Below, piece after piece: positions 26,264 to 35,824 of a stretch of DNA of 64,000 nt (within the stretch, counting starts at the first letter, position 1; every line of letters starts with the position of its first letter). Origin of the DNA: Puniceicoccaceae bacterium (GTDB lineage: Bacteria; Verrucomicrobiota; Verrucomicrobiia; Opitutales; JAFGAQ01); NCBI GenBank assembly GCA_040224245.1, contig JBEGIR010000073.1, forward strand, positions 1 through 64,000, given 5' to 3'. A program made the position numbers and the translations under genes. The notes beneath the pieces are model-generated. The model was given only the letters and a program-made list of their open reading frames with translations. It had not been told where the DNA came from and ran no database searches.

Positions 26264-27355
26264 ATGCTTTATCTTCGCTACCGCAACTGGTCCCTGCTGG
26301 GGCTGCTCATACTTGTGTTCGGTCTGCACCCATCAGCGATCACTGCAGAACGCAACAGCCGTGATCAGACTGAACTTCTGACCGTAGACCCAACTCCCGT
26401 CAACGCCAAGGCGAGTCAGGAAGTACACCAGGTTCTACAATACCTTGCATCGCTCTATGGAAAGTTTGTGCTCAGTGGACAGCAGGATCTCACTTGGTAT
26501 GACGAGGTGGACATGGCCGGGCGCGTCTTTGCCGACACGGGCAAATACCCTGCGGTCATGGGCTATGATTTCATGAACTACCACCGTCCAGGCATTGACG
26601 AGGGAAACGGTCTGCATCAGGTCGAAGAGGCGATTGCCCACTGGCAGCGAGGCGGCCTCATCACCTTCTGCTGGCACTGGCGGGATCCATCGCTCGAGAC
26701 GATTGCCTTTTACACCCGCTCTACTGACTTTCGCATCGATCTCGATGATGCTGAGGTACGGGGTCAATTGCTGCGCGACATCGACCAGATTGCCACCGAT
26801 CTCAAGCGACTGGAGCATGCTGGTGTGCCCGTGCTCTGGCGCCCCCTGCATGAAGCATCGGGCGGATGGTTCTGGTGGGGCGCAAGCGGACCCGAAGCCT
26901 ACATCGGACTCTGGCGCCTCATGTATGACCGCCTCACGCATCACCACGGATTGAACCACCTGATCTGGGTCTACAACGCCCAGGATCCCGACTGGTATCC
27001 CGGCGACGCCTATGTGGACATCGTGGGTGAGGATGTTTACGCCCGTGCCCGTTTGAATGGTAAGCCCGATTTCAGCAGTCAGCGCAAACGCTTCCTTGAA
27101 GCCGCTCACACACCGGGCACGCCCAAAATCGTCGCGCTTACCGAAAATGGAACCATCCCAGACCCCGACGCCATGATTGCCGATGGTGCCATGTGGTCCT
27201 ATTTTGTGACCTGGAATGATGTGATCGATCCGACTTCCAAAGACAGCTTCTGGAGCGGCCCCAAACACAATCCGCTCTCTCATCGCCAACAGGTTTATGA
27301 GCACCCCAAAGTATTGACGCTCGAGCAAGTGGCCGCAGATCGGTTGAAGTGGTGA
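26264..27355 (+). CDS. Secreted beta-mannanase, glycoside hydrolase family 26
   Basis: 363 residues from the ATG at 26264, giving a signal peptide (LLGLLILVFGLHPSAITA). Cleaves beta-1,4-mannosidic links in mannans. The family signatures are LSGQQDLTWYDE, GYDFMNYHRPG, LITFCWHWRDP, the acid/base glutamate E197 in WRPLHEASGGWFWWG and the nucleophile E294 in VALTENGTIPDP. No carbohydrate-binding module. Lies 242 nt after the DUF4097 operon on the same strand, so cotranscription is possible but not required. Confidence 0.92.
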   Translation: MLYLRYRNWSLLGLLILVFGLHPSAITAERNSRDQTELLTVDPTPVNAKASQEVHQVLQYLASLYGKFVLSGQQDLTWYDEVDMAGRVFADTGKYPAVMGYDFMNYHRPGIDEGNGLHQVEEAIAHWQRGGLITFCWHWRDPSLETIAFYTRSTDFRIDLDDAEVRGQLLRDIDQIATDLKRLEHAGVPVLWRPLHEASGGWFWWGASGPEAYIGLWRLMYDRLTHHHGLNHLIWVYNAQDPDWYPGDAYVDIVGEDVYARARLNGKPDFSSQRKRFLEAAHTPGTPKIVALTENGTIPDPDAMIADGAMWSYFVTWNDVIDPTSKDSFWSGPKHNPLSHRQQVYEHPKVLTLEQVAADRLKW

Positions 27356-27387
27356 GCGGCGTTAGCGATCCCTTTCGGTCGGGCTAT

Positions 27388-27406
27388 CCCTTCGAACACC
27401 GAAGGG
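27388..27406 (+). terminator. Hairpin after the mannanase gene
   Basis: CCCTTCG, loop AACAC, CGAAGGG: a perfect 7-bp stem 32 nt past the stop. No T-run. May end or stabilise the mannanase mRNA; it adjoins a dispersed repeat. Confidence 0.45.
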
Positions 27407-27414
27407 AGCGGTCA

Positions 27415-27434
27415 GCGACAAGCACAGGCCCTAC
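27415..27434. repeat. Dispersed 20-nt repeat, copy 2
   Basis: GCGACAAGCACAGGCCCTAC, matching 16094-16113 except for one base. It lies between two convergent genes. Confidence 0.6.
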
Positions 27435-27494
27435 ACATTGCAAGTTCCGCCTGTGAAACTGCAAATGATGGAGATCCCAGCAAAGGTTCCCGTA

Positions 27495-28211
27495 TCAGGA
27501 GTCGATGTAGAGCACGCGTCCACACTGGTCGCACTTGACCAGTTCTCCCATACGGGCCTGTTTGAGCACGTCGTTTGAGACACGCATGTGGCAACCGCCA
27601 CAGTTTTGCCCGGTAATCGAAGTCAAATACGGAGGTCGCTTCACCTGTTGCACCAGGATCTGAAAGAGTTGAATGCGCTCATCATCCATACTCTGAGCCT
27701 GGGTCTCATACGTGCCTTCCGCATCCCCCAGTCGCGTTTCAAGCTGTGTCAGTTTCTCCCGGCACTCCGCGATCATTCCTTCATGGTATGTGATGCGTTT
27801 ATCACAGGCCTGCTCCTGTTCCTTTAGCTTCTCCCGCACCACGTCCATGCGTTCCATCACCTCGAGCGCCTCGGTTTCCAGATCACTGATGCGCTGCTCA
27901 AATAGCTCAATTTCGTGGGTGAGTGCCTGGTATTCTTCGTTTTTTTTGACCTGCAGCTGCTGATTTTTATATTTGGAAATCTGCGTTTGAGCTGCCTCGA
28001 CTTCGAGTTCCAGATTCTTTCGCTGCAGCTCGTGATCCCGCAACTCCTGGCGCTGTCCTTCGAGTGTATCGAGTTCTTCCTTTATTTTTTGCCGGAGTTT
28101 CTCGATTTCGAGCGGGAGGCGCTGGATTTCAGTTTTGAGCTGCTGGACGGCTGCAAACCGGTCCTGTAGGATGAGGAGATCGTGAATATTGTCCGTGGCC
28201 ACGTTCACCAC
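27495..28211 (-). CDS. Coiled-coil protein with C-terminal C4 zinc ribbon (CT398/DUF164-like)
   Basis: 238 residues. Residues about 15-175 form a long antiparallel coiled coil (KTEIQRLPLEIEKLRQKIKE, KKNEEYQALTHEIELFEQRI). The C-terminus is a zinc ribbon with CGGC (in GQNCGGCHMRV) and CDQC (in KCDQCGRVLYIDS). The family is widespread; related proteins have been linked to flagellar or secretion factors, but no partner is nearby. Starts at one of several GTGs (28211, 28208 or 28202). Confidence 0.85.
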   Translation of the reverse strand: MVNVATDNIHDLLILQDRFAAVQQLKTEIQRLPLEIEKLRQKIKEELDTLEGQRQELRDHELQRKNLELEVEAAQTQISKYKNQQLQVKKNEEYQALTHEIELFEQRISDLETEALEVMERMDVVREKLKEQEQACDKRITYHEGMIAECREKLTQLETRLGDAEGTYETQAQSMDDERIQLFQILVQQVKRPPYLTSITGQNCGGCHMRVSNDVLKQARMGELVKCDQCGRVLYIDS

Positions 28212-28463
28212 TCTCGTCGATTCCGAATGAAAGGCAATGAAAACCTATCCATCGCAGACTCGCATTTTGCATGGGTTTCCCAATGGCAACCCCAAGCATG
28301 CCCACACCCTCAAATGCCTTGCCCACCCTCATCCGAAATCGGGATGAGTGAAACAAATGGCCTTCCGAATCCTGAACCTCGATTGGATTAGGGATTCGCA
28401 TACTCGGGCGCGAATCCACCAACATTCTTGAAAAATTCACGAAAAACCCTTCCACTAGCAGGC

Positions 28464-28826
28464 ATGGATCGCGAGAGTTCGGAAATGCAGGTGCAACGCG
28501 CCATACTCGATTTCACCATGGGAGACTACGCTGCCGCAATGGAGAAACTCGATGCAGTACTCAACGCTCAACCTGATGTCTTTGAGGCGTTGTTGGCGAA
28601 AACCGAAGTACTCTACGCACAGGAACAGTATGACGCCGCACGGCAAACTGCTGAGGCTGCCGAAGCAGTTCGCCCCGATGATGTGCACCTGAAAACCAGT
28701 CTTTCCCGCATTTGGATGCAGATCGGAGACAAGGAGCGAGCCGAAAAATATGGAGCCGAAGCCAAGATGCTGAGCTGGAAAGCCGAACTGCTGCAGCCGC
28801 CCACCCCCGGAGCCGTTCAAAACTGA
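28464..28826 (+). CDS. Small tetratricopeptide-repeat protein
   Basis: 120 residues from the ATG at 28464 (AGCAGG upstream); a TTG at 28428 is possible. Two to three TPR units: QRAILDFTMGDYAAAMEKLD, EALLAKTEVLYAQEQYDAAR and SLSRIWMQIGDKERAEKYGA. No signal peptide. Likely a cytoplasmic protein-protein adaptor. Lies 45 nt upstream of accA in the same direction. Confidence 0.75.
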   Translation: MDRESSEMQVQRAILDFTMGDYAAAMEKLDAVLNAQPDVFEALLAKTEVLYAQEQYDAARQTAEAAEAVRPDDVHLKTSLSRIWMQIGDKERAEKYGAEAKMLSWKAELLQPPTPGAVQN

Positions 28827-28871
28827 ACCTTGCATTCCTCGCGCAATCCCCTAGATAATCCTGCCTTTTTT

Positions 28872-29855
28872 ATGAAAAAGAGTGAGTTCATTCTCGATTT
28901 TGAAAAACCCATCCGCGGGTTGGAGCAGAAGATTGAATCCCTGAACGAATCGTCCCATTCCTCTCGGGTCGATGTGCAGGATGAAATTGCTGCCATCCGT
29001 CGCAAGCTCGAGAGCACAAAAACAGAGATCTATGCTTCCCTCACTCCATGGCAACGCGTCCAGCTGGCTCGCCATCCTCATCGCCCGACCACACTCGACT
29101 ACATTGAACTCATTTTCTCGGACTTTCAGGAACTGCACGGCGACCGTGCTTTTCAGGAGGACCATGCCATCGTCGGAGGTCCTGCGATCCTGGAAGGCAA
29201 ACCCGTCATGGTGATCGGACACCAGAAGGGTCGGGATACCAAGGAAAACCTGAAACGCAATTTTGGATGTCCGCACCCTGAAGGTTACCGCAAGGCCCTT
29301 CGCCTGATGCGCCAGGCAGAAAAATTTCAGCTCCCAATCATCACTTTCATTGATACCTCAGGTGCCTACCCTGGCATCGGTGCCGAAGAGCGCCACGTGG
29401 CAGAAGCCATCGCAGTCAATATTCGGGAAATGAGCATCATGCGCGTCCCAATTGTTTCCATCATCATCGGCGAAGGGGGTTCGGGCGGTGCGCTTGGCAT
29501 CGCCATCGCCAACAAGGTGTCCATGATGGAAAATGCCTACTATTCGGTCATCTCTCCCGAGGGATGCGCTGCAATCCTCTGGAAAGACCGAGCCGCAGCA
29601 CCCGAAGCAGCTGAGGCACTCAAACTGGGAGCGCGCGAACTCAAGAGTCTCAACGTCATCGATCACATCATCAACGAACCTCTTGGGGGTGCACACCGCG
29701 ACAAGAGTGCGGCAGCCCAGTCGATCCGCCAACAGATCCTCGCTGATTTCGACGAACTCTTTACCCTTTCAACCGATGCACTCGTGGAGCAACGCTATCA
29801 ACGTTTCCGGAAGCTGGGTTCCTTTGTCGAATCCTCAAATGCTCCGGAAAAGTGA
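28872..29855 (+). CDS. accA: Acetyl-CoA carboxylase carboxyltransferase subunit alpha
   Basis: 327 residues from the ATG at 28872 (MKKSEFILDFEKPI); the frame extends 14 codons upstream without family match. Transfers the carboxyl group from biotin to acetyl-CoA, the first step of fatty-acid synthesis, with AccD. Signatures: LARHPHRPTTLDYIELIF, HQKGRDTKENLKRNFGCPHP, FIDTSGAYPGIGAEER, GEGGSGGALGIAIA and SVISPEGCAAILWKD. Length and start match the E. coli protein. accD is not in the window. Confidence 0.95.
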   Translation: MKKSEFILDFEKPIRGLEQKIESLNESSHSSRVDVQDEIAAIRRKLESTKTEIYASLTPWQRVQLARHPHRPTTLDYIELIFSDFQELHGDRAFQEDHAIVGGPAILEGKPVMVIGHQKGRDTKENLKRNFGCPHPEGYRKALRLMRQAEKFQLPIITFIDTSGAYPGIGAEERHVAEAIAVNIREMSIMRVPIVSIIIGEGGSGGALGIAIANKVSMMENAYYSVISPEGCAAILWKDRAAAPEAAEALKLGARELKSLNVIDHIINEPLGGAHRDKSAAAQSIRQQILADFDELFTLSTDALVEQRYQRFRKLGSFVESSNAPEK

Positions 29856-29990
29856 GCTGACGACGATCCGCAGCATTCGCTGAGCTGTCACACTGCCTGA
29901 CAGGGATAGCCGGGGTCCCGCTCCGACGAATTGAAAACACTCATTTCACCCAACTGGGAATAGCGGAGAAGCTGCTTCCGCCTTATAATC

Positions 29991-30410
29991 TCACGTCAGT
30001 CCGTTAGCCTCATGGCTGCGGGAACAGGTGCGCAGCTGGGTATCAATCTTCAGAATATGGTTCTGAATCCACTCCCGAAGCTCCCGATACAATGCCAGCA
30101 CCGCGCCAGGTTCGTTCCCGTTGCGCTCAATCTCCTGCTGGATTCGCTCGATGCCATCGATGAAGGAGCGATGGGCTGCTTTGTTTTCGGCAGCCACTGG
30201 ACAGCGATACTGCTCCATGCATGACTCCTCATACGCAAAATGCTGCTCCGCATAGTCCCTTGCAAATTCGAGAATGTCCTCCACAACTTCCATGCCCAAT
30301 CCCGAGGTGATCGCATCGTGCAAGCGGTTGAGTTGATTAAAGATCTCCTGGTGCTGGCGATCAATCGCCTCAACTCCAGTTGCGTATTTCTCACTCCATT
30401 CAATCAGCAT
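29991..30410 (-). CDS. Bacteriohemerythrin with one substituted iron ligand
   Basis: 139 residues, four-helix hemerythrin domain. Di-iron ligands visible: H20 (RQHQEIF), H57 and E61 (HFAYE), H80 (KAAHRSF), H118 and D123 (NHILKID). The histidine normally four residues before H80 is Asn76 (AAEN), so one of the usual five His ligands is missing. Hemerythrins bind O2 or sense oxidants. The OsmC/DJ-1 pair lies 108 nt upstream in the same direction. Confidence 0.88.
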   Translation of the reverse strand: MLIEWSEKYATGVEAIDRQHQEIFNQLNRLHDAITSGLGMEVVEDILEFARDYAEQHFAYEESCMEQYRCPVAAENKAAHRSFIDGIERIQQEIERNGNEPGAVLALYRELREWIQNHILKIDTQLRTCSRSHEANGLT

Positions 30411-30518
30411 GACACAGGCGGGGTATTAGAATTTCAGGAATCATCCACTGGATGGGTCCATCGTCAGGTTTTCGAAAAACTGAAGCGCAGGGGTAAGGTT
30501 TCACAGATGAACGGATCG

Positions 30519-31067
30519 TCAGAGAAAACAGATCGCCTTGCCAATTTCCAGTGCCTTTTCACGTGAGACCAGGATTTCGACAAGCTTCAGTCCAAACTCC
30601 ACCGCAGTACCCGCACCCTGAGAGGTGATGATGCATCCGTCCACGACGACTTTTTTGTCTGCAATGCGGTCCTGCAACTCATCCTGCGTCGAGGGGTGGG
30701 AGGTGTAGTCTCTGCCTTCCAACAATCCCTGGTCGTGCAGCAGCAAGGGTGCCGCACAAATCGCCGCGATCCACTTGTGTTCCTGATACATCAGGTCGAT
30801 GATATTGCTCAGGTATCCGTGAGAGCGCAGTGGGTGAACTCCCGGTCCACCAGGGATCACAAGCGCGTCAAAATCATCCACATTCAACGGGCGGCGCAGA
30901 CTTTCATCCGCCCACATGGGTACGTCATTTTTGGTGATGACCTGACGCTCAGTCGACACCGCCACCGTGAGCACTTCACACTCTGCCCGACGAAGCAAAT
31001 CGAGAGGAGCCACCGCTTCGATGTCCTCCATCCCTTCGTGAAACATGTACATGACACGACTACTCAT
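30519..31067 (-). CDS. DJ-1/PfpI family protein (DJ-1 subfamily)
   Basis: 182 residues, a complete DJ-1 domain. The nucleophile elbow is AAICAAPLLL with C104, and the conserved partner Glu is in EGMEDIEAVAPLDLLRRA. VIPGGPGVHPLRSH and TSQGAGTAVEFGLKLVEIL are subfamily marks. Members act as glyoxalase/deglycase-like or redox-protective proteins. Starts inside the end of the OsmC gene (8-nt overlap), so the pair is translationally coupled. Confidence 0.9.
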   Translation of the reverse strand: MSSRVMYMFHEGMEDIEAVAPLDLLRRAECEVLTVAVSTERQVITKNDVPMWADESLRRPLNVDDFDALVIPGGPGVHPLRSHGYLSNIIDLMYQEHKWIAAICAAPLLLHDQGLLEGRDYTSHPSTQDELQDRIADKKVVVDGCIITSQGAGTAVEFGLKLVEILVSREKALEIGKAICFL

Positions 31068-31515
31068 GGATGACTCCCTCCTCTGTTAAAATGGCTGTTC
31101 CCTCCGCATCCTTCCAATTGAATTGCAGGCGAATCTCCACATCAGGGTGCAGGCTGAAATGCACCGGACACGTTTTTGCCGCTCGCACCAGCTGCTGACG
31201 CCGTTTTTCGTCCAGCTCAACTGGTACCTCCATCGTCACATCGAGCCGGGCAATGCGGCGCGGTGAATCGGTCGACATGATTTTGAGCACTTTCGCCCGG
31301 GTACCGGTGATATCAAATCCCGCCGTGCGAGCCTGAATTCCCATGATGGTCATCATGCAAGTGCCCAGGGCTGTGGCACACAAATCCGTAGGTGAAAATG
31401 ATTCTCCCTTGCCATGATTGTCCACTGGCGCGTCGGTTTGCATGCGATTGCCTGACGGTCCATGCACGGCTTCGCACCGCAATTCCCCCAGGTACGCGAT
31501 ATCGATTTCTACCAT
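31060..31515 (-). CDS. OsmC family peroxiredoxin-like protein
   Basis: 151 residues from the ATG at 31515; a TTG two codons earlier also fits. Redox cysteines: C53 in ALGTCMMTIMG and C116 in KTCPVHFSLHP, the family pair that reduces organic peroxides. Also NHGKGESFSPTDL. Upstream gene of a coupled pair with DJ-1, suggesting a role against electrophile or peroxide stress. Confidence 0.9.
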   Translation of the reverse strand: MVEIDIAYLGELRCEAVHGPSGNRMQTDAPVDNHGKGESFSPTDLCATALGTCMMTIMGIQARTAGFDITGTRAKVLKIMSTDSPRRIARLDVTMEVPVELDEKRRQQLVRAAKTCPVHFSLHPDVEIRLQFNWKDAEGTAILTEEGVIHE

Positions 31516-31820
31516 TCCCAAAGGCTAAACAAAGCTCGGGGAATTCCAACTCAAATTCAGCGATTCCCAGGATTTTGAGAATCACCCCATTCGCAGTTTT
31601 GACTTTGCGAATCTGGCACTTTAGGGTGCAACAGTCTCACCATTTCTGGCATGCATGCCCGCACCCCTGTCATTTTTATTTTTCTCCGAATATTTCGGAA
31701 CGTTTCGGAGTCCTTCTCTAGCGTTGGGATTCAACGATTCTATTTTCATCATGCGCTGGTCCCTTCGATGCACCAGCGACATTCTCTCAATCAAAACACA
31801 ACAACCCATATCTTCATCAT
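31516..31820. other. Divergent intergenic region
   Basis: About 305 bases between the OsmC and AIM24 genes. No gene seen. It must hold promoters for both directions; no clear operator or terminator was recognised. Confidence 0.5.
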
Positions 31821-32609
31821 ATGAACTCACACGAAGTTGATTACGAAATCTACGGAAACGACCTGCAGGCGGTCGAGATCGAGCTCGATCCGAACGAAAC
31901 GGTCATCGCAGAAGCCGGTGCCATGAACTGGATGGAGGAGGGAATCTCCTTTCAAGCCAAAATGGGTGATGGCACCGATGCGGGTTCCGGGATCATGGGT
32001 AAGCTGCTCTCTGTGGGTAAGCGCGCGCTCACTGGCGAGTCACTCTTCATGACACATTTTACGAATCAGGGTGTTGGAAAAAAACGGGTGGCCTTTGCGG
32101 CACCCTATCCCGGTCACATCATTCCCGTGGATCTCGGCCAAATGGGTGGCTCCATCCTCTGTCAGAAGGATGCCTTCCTTGCCGCCGCCTTTGGCACCAA
32201 GGTATCCATTGCCTTCAACCGCAAACTCGGAGCGGGCTTCTTCGGTGGTGAGGGTTTCATTTTGCAGAAGCTCCTTGGTGACGGTCTCGCCTTCATCCAT
32301 GCCGGTGGCACTGTGGTCAAGAAGGAACTCAAGGGTGAGACGCTTCGCATCGACACGGGGTGTATTGTAGCCTTCACCGAGGGGATCGACTACGACATCC
32401 AGCGCGCGGGCAACCTGAAAAGCATGTTTTTTGGCGGCGAAGGTCTCTTCCTCGCCACGCTCAAGGGAACCGGAACCGTCTACCTGCAGACGCTTCCCTT
32501 CTCCCGCCTCGCTGACCGCATCCTGCAGAATGCTCCAAGTGCCGGAGGAAAAAGCAAGGGTGAAGGCTCCGTTCTCGGTGGACTTGGCCGCCTGATCGAC
32601 GGCGATTGA
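31821..32609 (+). CDS. AIM24/TIGR00266 family protein
   Basis: 262 residues. Clear family marks: [55 protein letters not shown] and [20 protein letters not shown], plus the Gly-rich [20 protein letters not shown] beta-rich, probably membrane-associated homotrimer; role in bacteria unknown, while the mitochondrial relative helps shape inner membranes. Monocistronic. Confidence 0.88.
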   Translation: MNSHEVDYEIYGNDLQAVEIELDPNETVIAEAGAMNWMEEGISFQAKMGDGTDAGSGIMGKLLSVGKRALTGESLFMTHFTNQGVGKKRVAFAAPYPGHIIPVDLGQMGGSILCQKDAFLAAAFGTKVSIAFNRKLGAGFFGGEGFILQKLLGDGLAFIHAGGTVVKKELKGETLRIDTGCIVAFTEGIDYDIQRAGNLKSMFFGGEGLFLATLKGTGTVYLQTLPFSRLADRILQNAPSAGGKSKGEGSVLGGLGRLIDGD

Positions 32610-32797
32610 TCCATTTGAAGACCTTTCCTTTGATACTTTATCCTGCAACATTCGTTCGGAAACAACCGGGCGAATGTTGCACGACCTTCATTTGTTCAAT
32701 CCGCTCAGCGTCATTCGCTCGACGGCAAACCGTTTGACAATGGTTTCTGGACTAGTCATCGCAGACGGGTTCAACATCCTTACCCCCTGCACCTTCG

Positions 32798-33685
32798 TCA
32801 GGAGCGAAAGAGGATCGAAACCCAATCCCCCTGCTGGTGCCATTGCGTTGCGATCTTTCGTTCCGGCATCTGATTTGCCATCTCTTCCAGAAATCGTTCT
32901 GTCACCTTTTCCCGCTCGGGCGCGAGCACACCGCTCAGAATCATCACCCCCTTCGGATCCCATGCCCGCACGAGGTTGTCTGCATAGATCATGAGCACAT
33001 CGGCCTGGATGTTGGCCACCATTAATTCCGCCCTGCGATCCCGCAGACCCTGTTCGAGTCCGGCTTCGCGGATTTCGATGCGCGTCTGCATTCCATTTTT
33101 TTCCGCATTCTCAGCCGTCACTTTCACGGCTTCCGGATCGCGGTCAAAGGCATAAATCTCGCCAAACCCCAGCAGTGCCGCAGACATCGCCAGAATGCCG
33201 GACCCGCATCCTGCATCGATCACGTTGCAGTTCGCCACCTCGCCCTCGCGCTCCGTCCAGAACGCATAAATCGCCTCTGCACAAAGCCGCGTGGTCTCGT
33301 GGCTTCCTGTGCCAAAAGCCATGCCGGAATCGAGATAGAGGTAAACATCAGCATCCACTCTCGGGAAGGTCTCCCTTTCCCACTCGGGCACCCAGTTTAA
33401 ATGACCGACTTTCCATGGTTTGAGGTGATGCCGGTAGGCCAGTTTCCAGTCCTGATCCTCCAGCGTTCCGATCTCGGGTTCCCGTCCCTGCAGATCCGGC
33501 ACCTGCTCGATCAGATTCGCAAACGCCGCATCAAAGGCATCCTGATTTTCAAAATAACCTTTGAGCAGCGGAGTACTGTGGCGGTCTTTCTGAAACAACA
33601 GCCAGTTCTCCTGGATCGCTTCACAGAACAGAGCCTCCAGCTCATCCATGAGCTCAGGCGTGATCGGTACACTGATTTCTAGCAT
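32798..33685 (-). CDS. prmA: Ribosomal protein L11 methyltransferase
   Basis: 295 residues. N-terminal substrate-recognition domain (about 1-95), then a class I methyltransferase domain: FGTGSHETTRLCAEAI, SAM loop VIDAGCGSGILAMSAALLGF, YAFDRDPEAVKVTAENAEKN and ELMVANIQADVLM with the NI motif of PrmA. Trimethylates L11. Third gene after grpE and dnaJ (42 nt gap), the same neighbourhood as in Firmicutes heat-shock operons. Confidence 0.9.
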   Translation of the reverse strand: MLEISVPITPELMDELEALFCEAIQENWLLFQKDRHSTPLLKGYFENQDAFDAAFANLIEQVPDLQGREPEIGTLEDQDWKLAYRHHLKPWKVGHLNWVPEWERETFPRVDADVYLYLDSGMAFGTGSHETTRLCAEAIYAFWTEREGEVANCNVIDAGCGSGILAMSAALLGFGEIYAFDRDPEAVKVTAENAEKNGMQTRIEIREAGLEQGLRDRRAELMVANIQADVLMIYADNLVRAWDPKGVMILSGVLAPEREKVTERFLEEMANQMPERKIATQWHQQGDWVSILFRS

Positions 33686-33727
33686 GATCGAAACCCCATC
33701 AAAAGAGTTTTACAGTTCTGTTCGATA

Positions 33728-34876
33728 TCACTCCCCAAAAAAGCGCTTCGCTTTTTCAAAGAAGGATTCGGACATCGGATTGGCGGGATCGCCACTGAGT
33801 TCGGCAAACTCCTCCAGTGACTTGCGCTGCTCTGCTGTGAGTTTGCGCGGCACCTCGATCACGACCTTGATCAGCTGATCTCCCTTTTGCCCACTGCGTA
33901 GGTTGGGCATGCCCTGGCCCCGCATGCGGAATACAGTGCCCGATTGCGTACCGGACGGGATCTTGAGTGTGCCCTTCCCATTCAAAGTCGGCACGCTGAG
34001 GGTTCCGCCCAGTGTCGCCAGGGTGAACTTGATCGGAATTTCACAAAACAGGTCATCTCCATGACGCTCAAAGACGTCGTGCTCCTTCACGTGCAGCACG
34101 ATGTACAGGTCGCCCGAAGGTGCACCTTGCAACCCGGCCTCACCCTTGCCCGCCGAACGCAAGCGGGAACCGGAATCCACACCAGCCGGGATTTTGACCT
34201 TGAGCTTGCTTGTGTCCGTGACACGACCTTCACCCCCGCACTTCTTGCACTTGTTTTCAATGATGCTGCCTGCACCGGAACAGGTGGGACATACCTGTCG
34301 GAAGCTGATGAACCCACGGTTTGAGGTCACCTGGCCAGCGCCACCACAGGTTGGACATTTCACGCGTCGTGAACCGGGTTCCGCACCACTGCCATCACAG
34401 CGATCACAGCTGACCGCACGGCGATAGCGAATTTCCTTCTCCACACCATTCGCTGCCTCTTCGAGCGAAATCTCAAGGTCGTAACGCAGGTCCGACCCCT
34501 CCTGGCCCGCCATGCCGCCACCACCGCCGCTGAAGAATTCATCAAAGATGCCTCCACCGCCGGCACGGCCACCACCAAAAACTTCGCGAAAGATGTCAAA
34601 CGGATCGGAGAATCCACCTCCAGCTCCGCCTCTCGGCCCCATGCCGCCTCCCTGGAACGCAGCATGTCCATATCGGTCATAAGCAGCGCGTTTGTCCGGA
34701 TCCTTCAAGATGTCATATGCTTCTGAAATTTCCTTGAACTTGGCCTCCGCCGCCGCATCTCCGGGATTTTTGTCCGGATGGTATTTCACCGCCAGCTTGC
34801 GGTAGGCCTTCTTCATTTCCTCCGCAGTTGCGTCGCGATTGACTCCCAAAAGTTCGTAATAGTCCGTTTTTGCCAT
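33728..34876 (-). CDS. dnaJ: Chaperone protein DnaJ
   Basis: 382 residues, type I DnaJ. J domain 1-70 with HPD in [11 protein letters not shown]; Gly/Phe-rich region about 75-140; four CxxCxGxG zinc motifs ([32 protein letters not shown]) about 153-225; then the client-binding C-terminal domains. Delivers unfolded proteins to DnaK and stimulates its ATPase. Second gene of grpE-dnaJ-prmA. dnaK is not in the window. Confidence 0.96.
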   Translation of the reverse strand: MAKTDYYELLGVNRDATAEEMKKAYRKLAVKYHPDKNPGDAAAEAKFKEISEAYDILKDPDKRAAYDRYGHAAFQGGGMGPRGGAGGGFSDPFDIFREVFGGGRAGGGGIFDEFFSGGGGGMAGQEGSDLRYDLEISLEEAANGVEKEIRYRRAVSCDRCDGSGAEPGSRRVKCPTCGGAGQVTSNRGFISFRQVCPTCSGAGSIIENKCKKCGGEGRVTDTSKLKVKIPAGVDSGSRLRSAGKGEAGLQGAPSGDLYIVLHVKEHDVFERHGDDLFCEIPIKFTLATLGGTLSVPTLNGKGTLKIPSGTQSGTVFRMRGQGMPNLRSGQKGDQLIKVVIEVPRKLTAEQRKSLEEFAELSGDPANPMSESFFEKAKRFFGE

Positions 34877-34959
34877 GATTGTTTACTCTGGTTTCTTGAC
34901 TGCTGCACTCCACCCGATCCACACCCTTTCGGCACGGAGCAGAGGTGGAAGAGTTCGGC

Positions 34960-35616
34960 TCAGGAAGTGGAATCAGCAGGACCGCTGGACACCACAACCG
35001 TCGCTGCGCGAATCAGTCGTTCTTTGATACGATAGCCCGCACGAATCGTCTCAATGACATGATTTTCAGGCACTTCGTCGTGAGGCAGATGGGAGACACA
35101 CTCCTCAAACTGAGGGTCAAATTCCTGCCCATTGGGTACAATTTCTTCGATTCCCCTGGCTTTGAATACTTCGAAAAACTGCTCGAGCACCATGCGGAAT
35201 CCGTCTGCCACAACTTTCGCATCCGGGTGCGCTTCAGCCGCCTTCATGCCGAGCTTGAAGTTGTCCAACACCGGCAACAGCTCTTCCACAAAATTTGCCA
35301 CAGCGGTTTTCCCCAGCTCCTCTTTTTCCTTGATGGAACGTTTGCGGTAGTTCTCAAGATCCGCCACTGCCCGGAGGTAGCGGGTCTGCATGTCTGCACT
35401 CTTCTGCTTTTCTTCATCCAGTGCCGTGCCCAGGCGCTCCAGTTCGCTAAGCAGGGAATTGAGATCCTCCACTGAAGCTTCCTTTTCACCAGACTCATGC
35501 TGTGAATGAGGCTTCTCCGCACCTGAAGCACCGCTCGATTCGGGATTCGAGTCACTTTCGTATGCTTCTTTGACTTTTTTTGCCATAAATTCCTGTTCTT
35601 TGTTGTGTTCCGACAT
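34960..35616 (-). CDS. grpE: Nucleotide exchange factor GrpE
   Basis: 218 residues from the ATG at 35616, which has GGAAAG upstream; an ATG at 35586 is an alternative. A longer open frame to 36012 overlaps the preceding gene and is not coding. Acidic disordered N-terminus, long coiled coil (about 45-110), then the beta domain with EEIVPNGQEFDPQFEECVSH, VIETIRAGYRIKERLIRAA. Releases ADP from DnaK. First gene of the heat-shock operon, 83 nt before dnaJ. No CIRCE element was found upstream. Confidence 0.94.
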   Translation of the reverse strand: MSEHNKEQEFMAKKVKEAYESDSNPESSGASGAEKPHSQHESGEKEASVEDLNSLLSELERLGTALDEEKQKSADMQTRYLRAVADLENYRKRSIKEKEELGKTAVANFVEELLPVLDNFKLGMKAAEAHPDAKVVADGFRMVLEQFFEVFKARGIEEIVPNGQEFDPQFEECVSHLPHDEVPENHVIETIRAGYRIKERLIRAATVVVSSGPADSTS

Positions 35617-35824
35617 AGCTTTCCATGGATACGGTTCGAGACCGATTCTGAACCTTCGTGAGGGCGTTCCCAGGTTCACCAAAAAACCTACAATGAGTTT
35701 TGCAGCCAAAAATTCAAGCATGGAGATCACACCTCTCCCCAGCTGCTCACCTGAACCCGTTCCAAAGGCACTCCAGCTTTGCCGCTCAATTGCGTCACAT
35801 CCCTTCACCGCGCACCCGCGCTGC

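Noticed and set aside
35617-35824. CIRCE element or other HrcA site before grpE
   Set aside because: No TTAGCACTC-N9-GAGTGCTAA-like inverted repeat is present.
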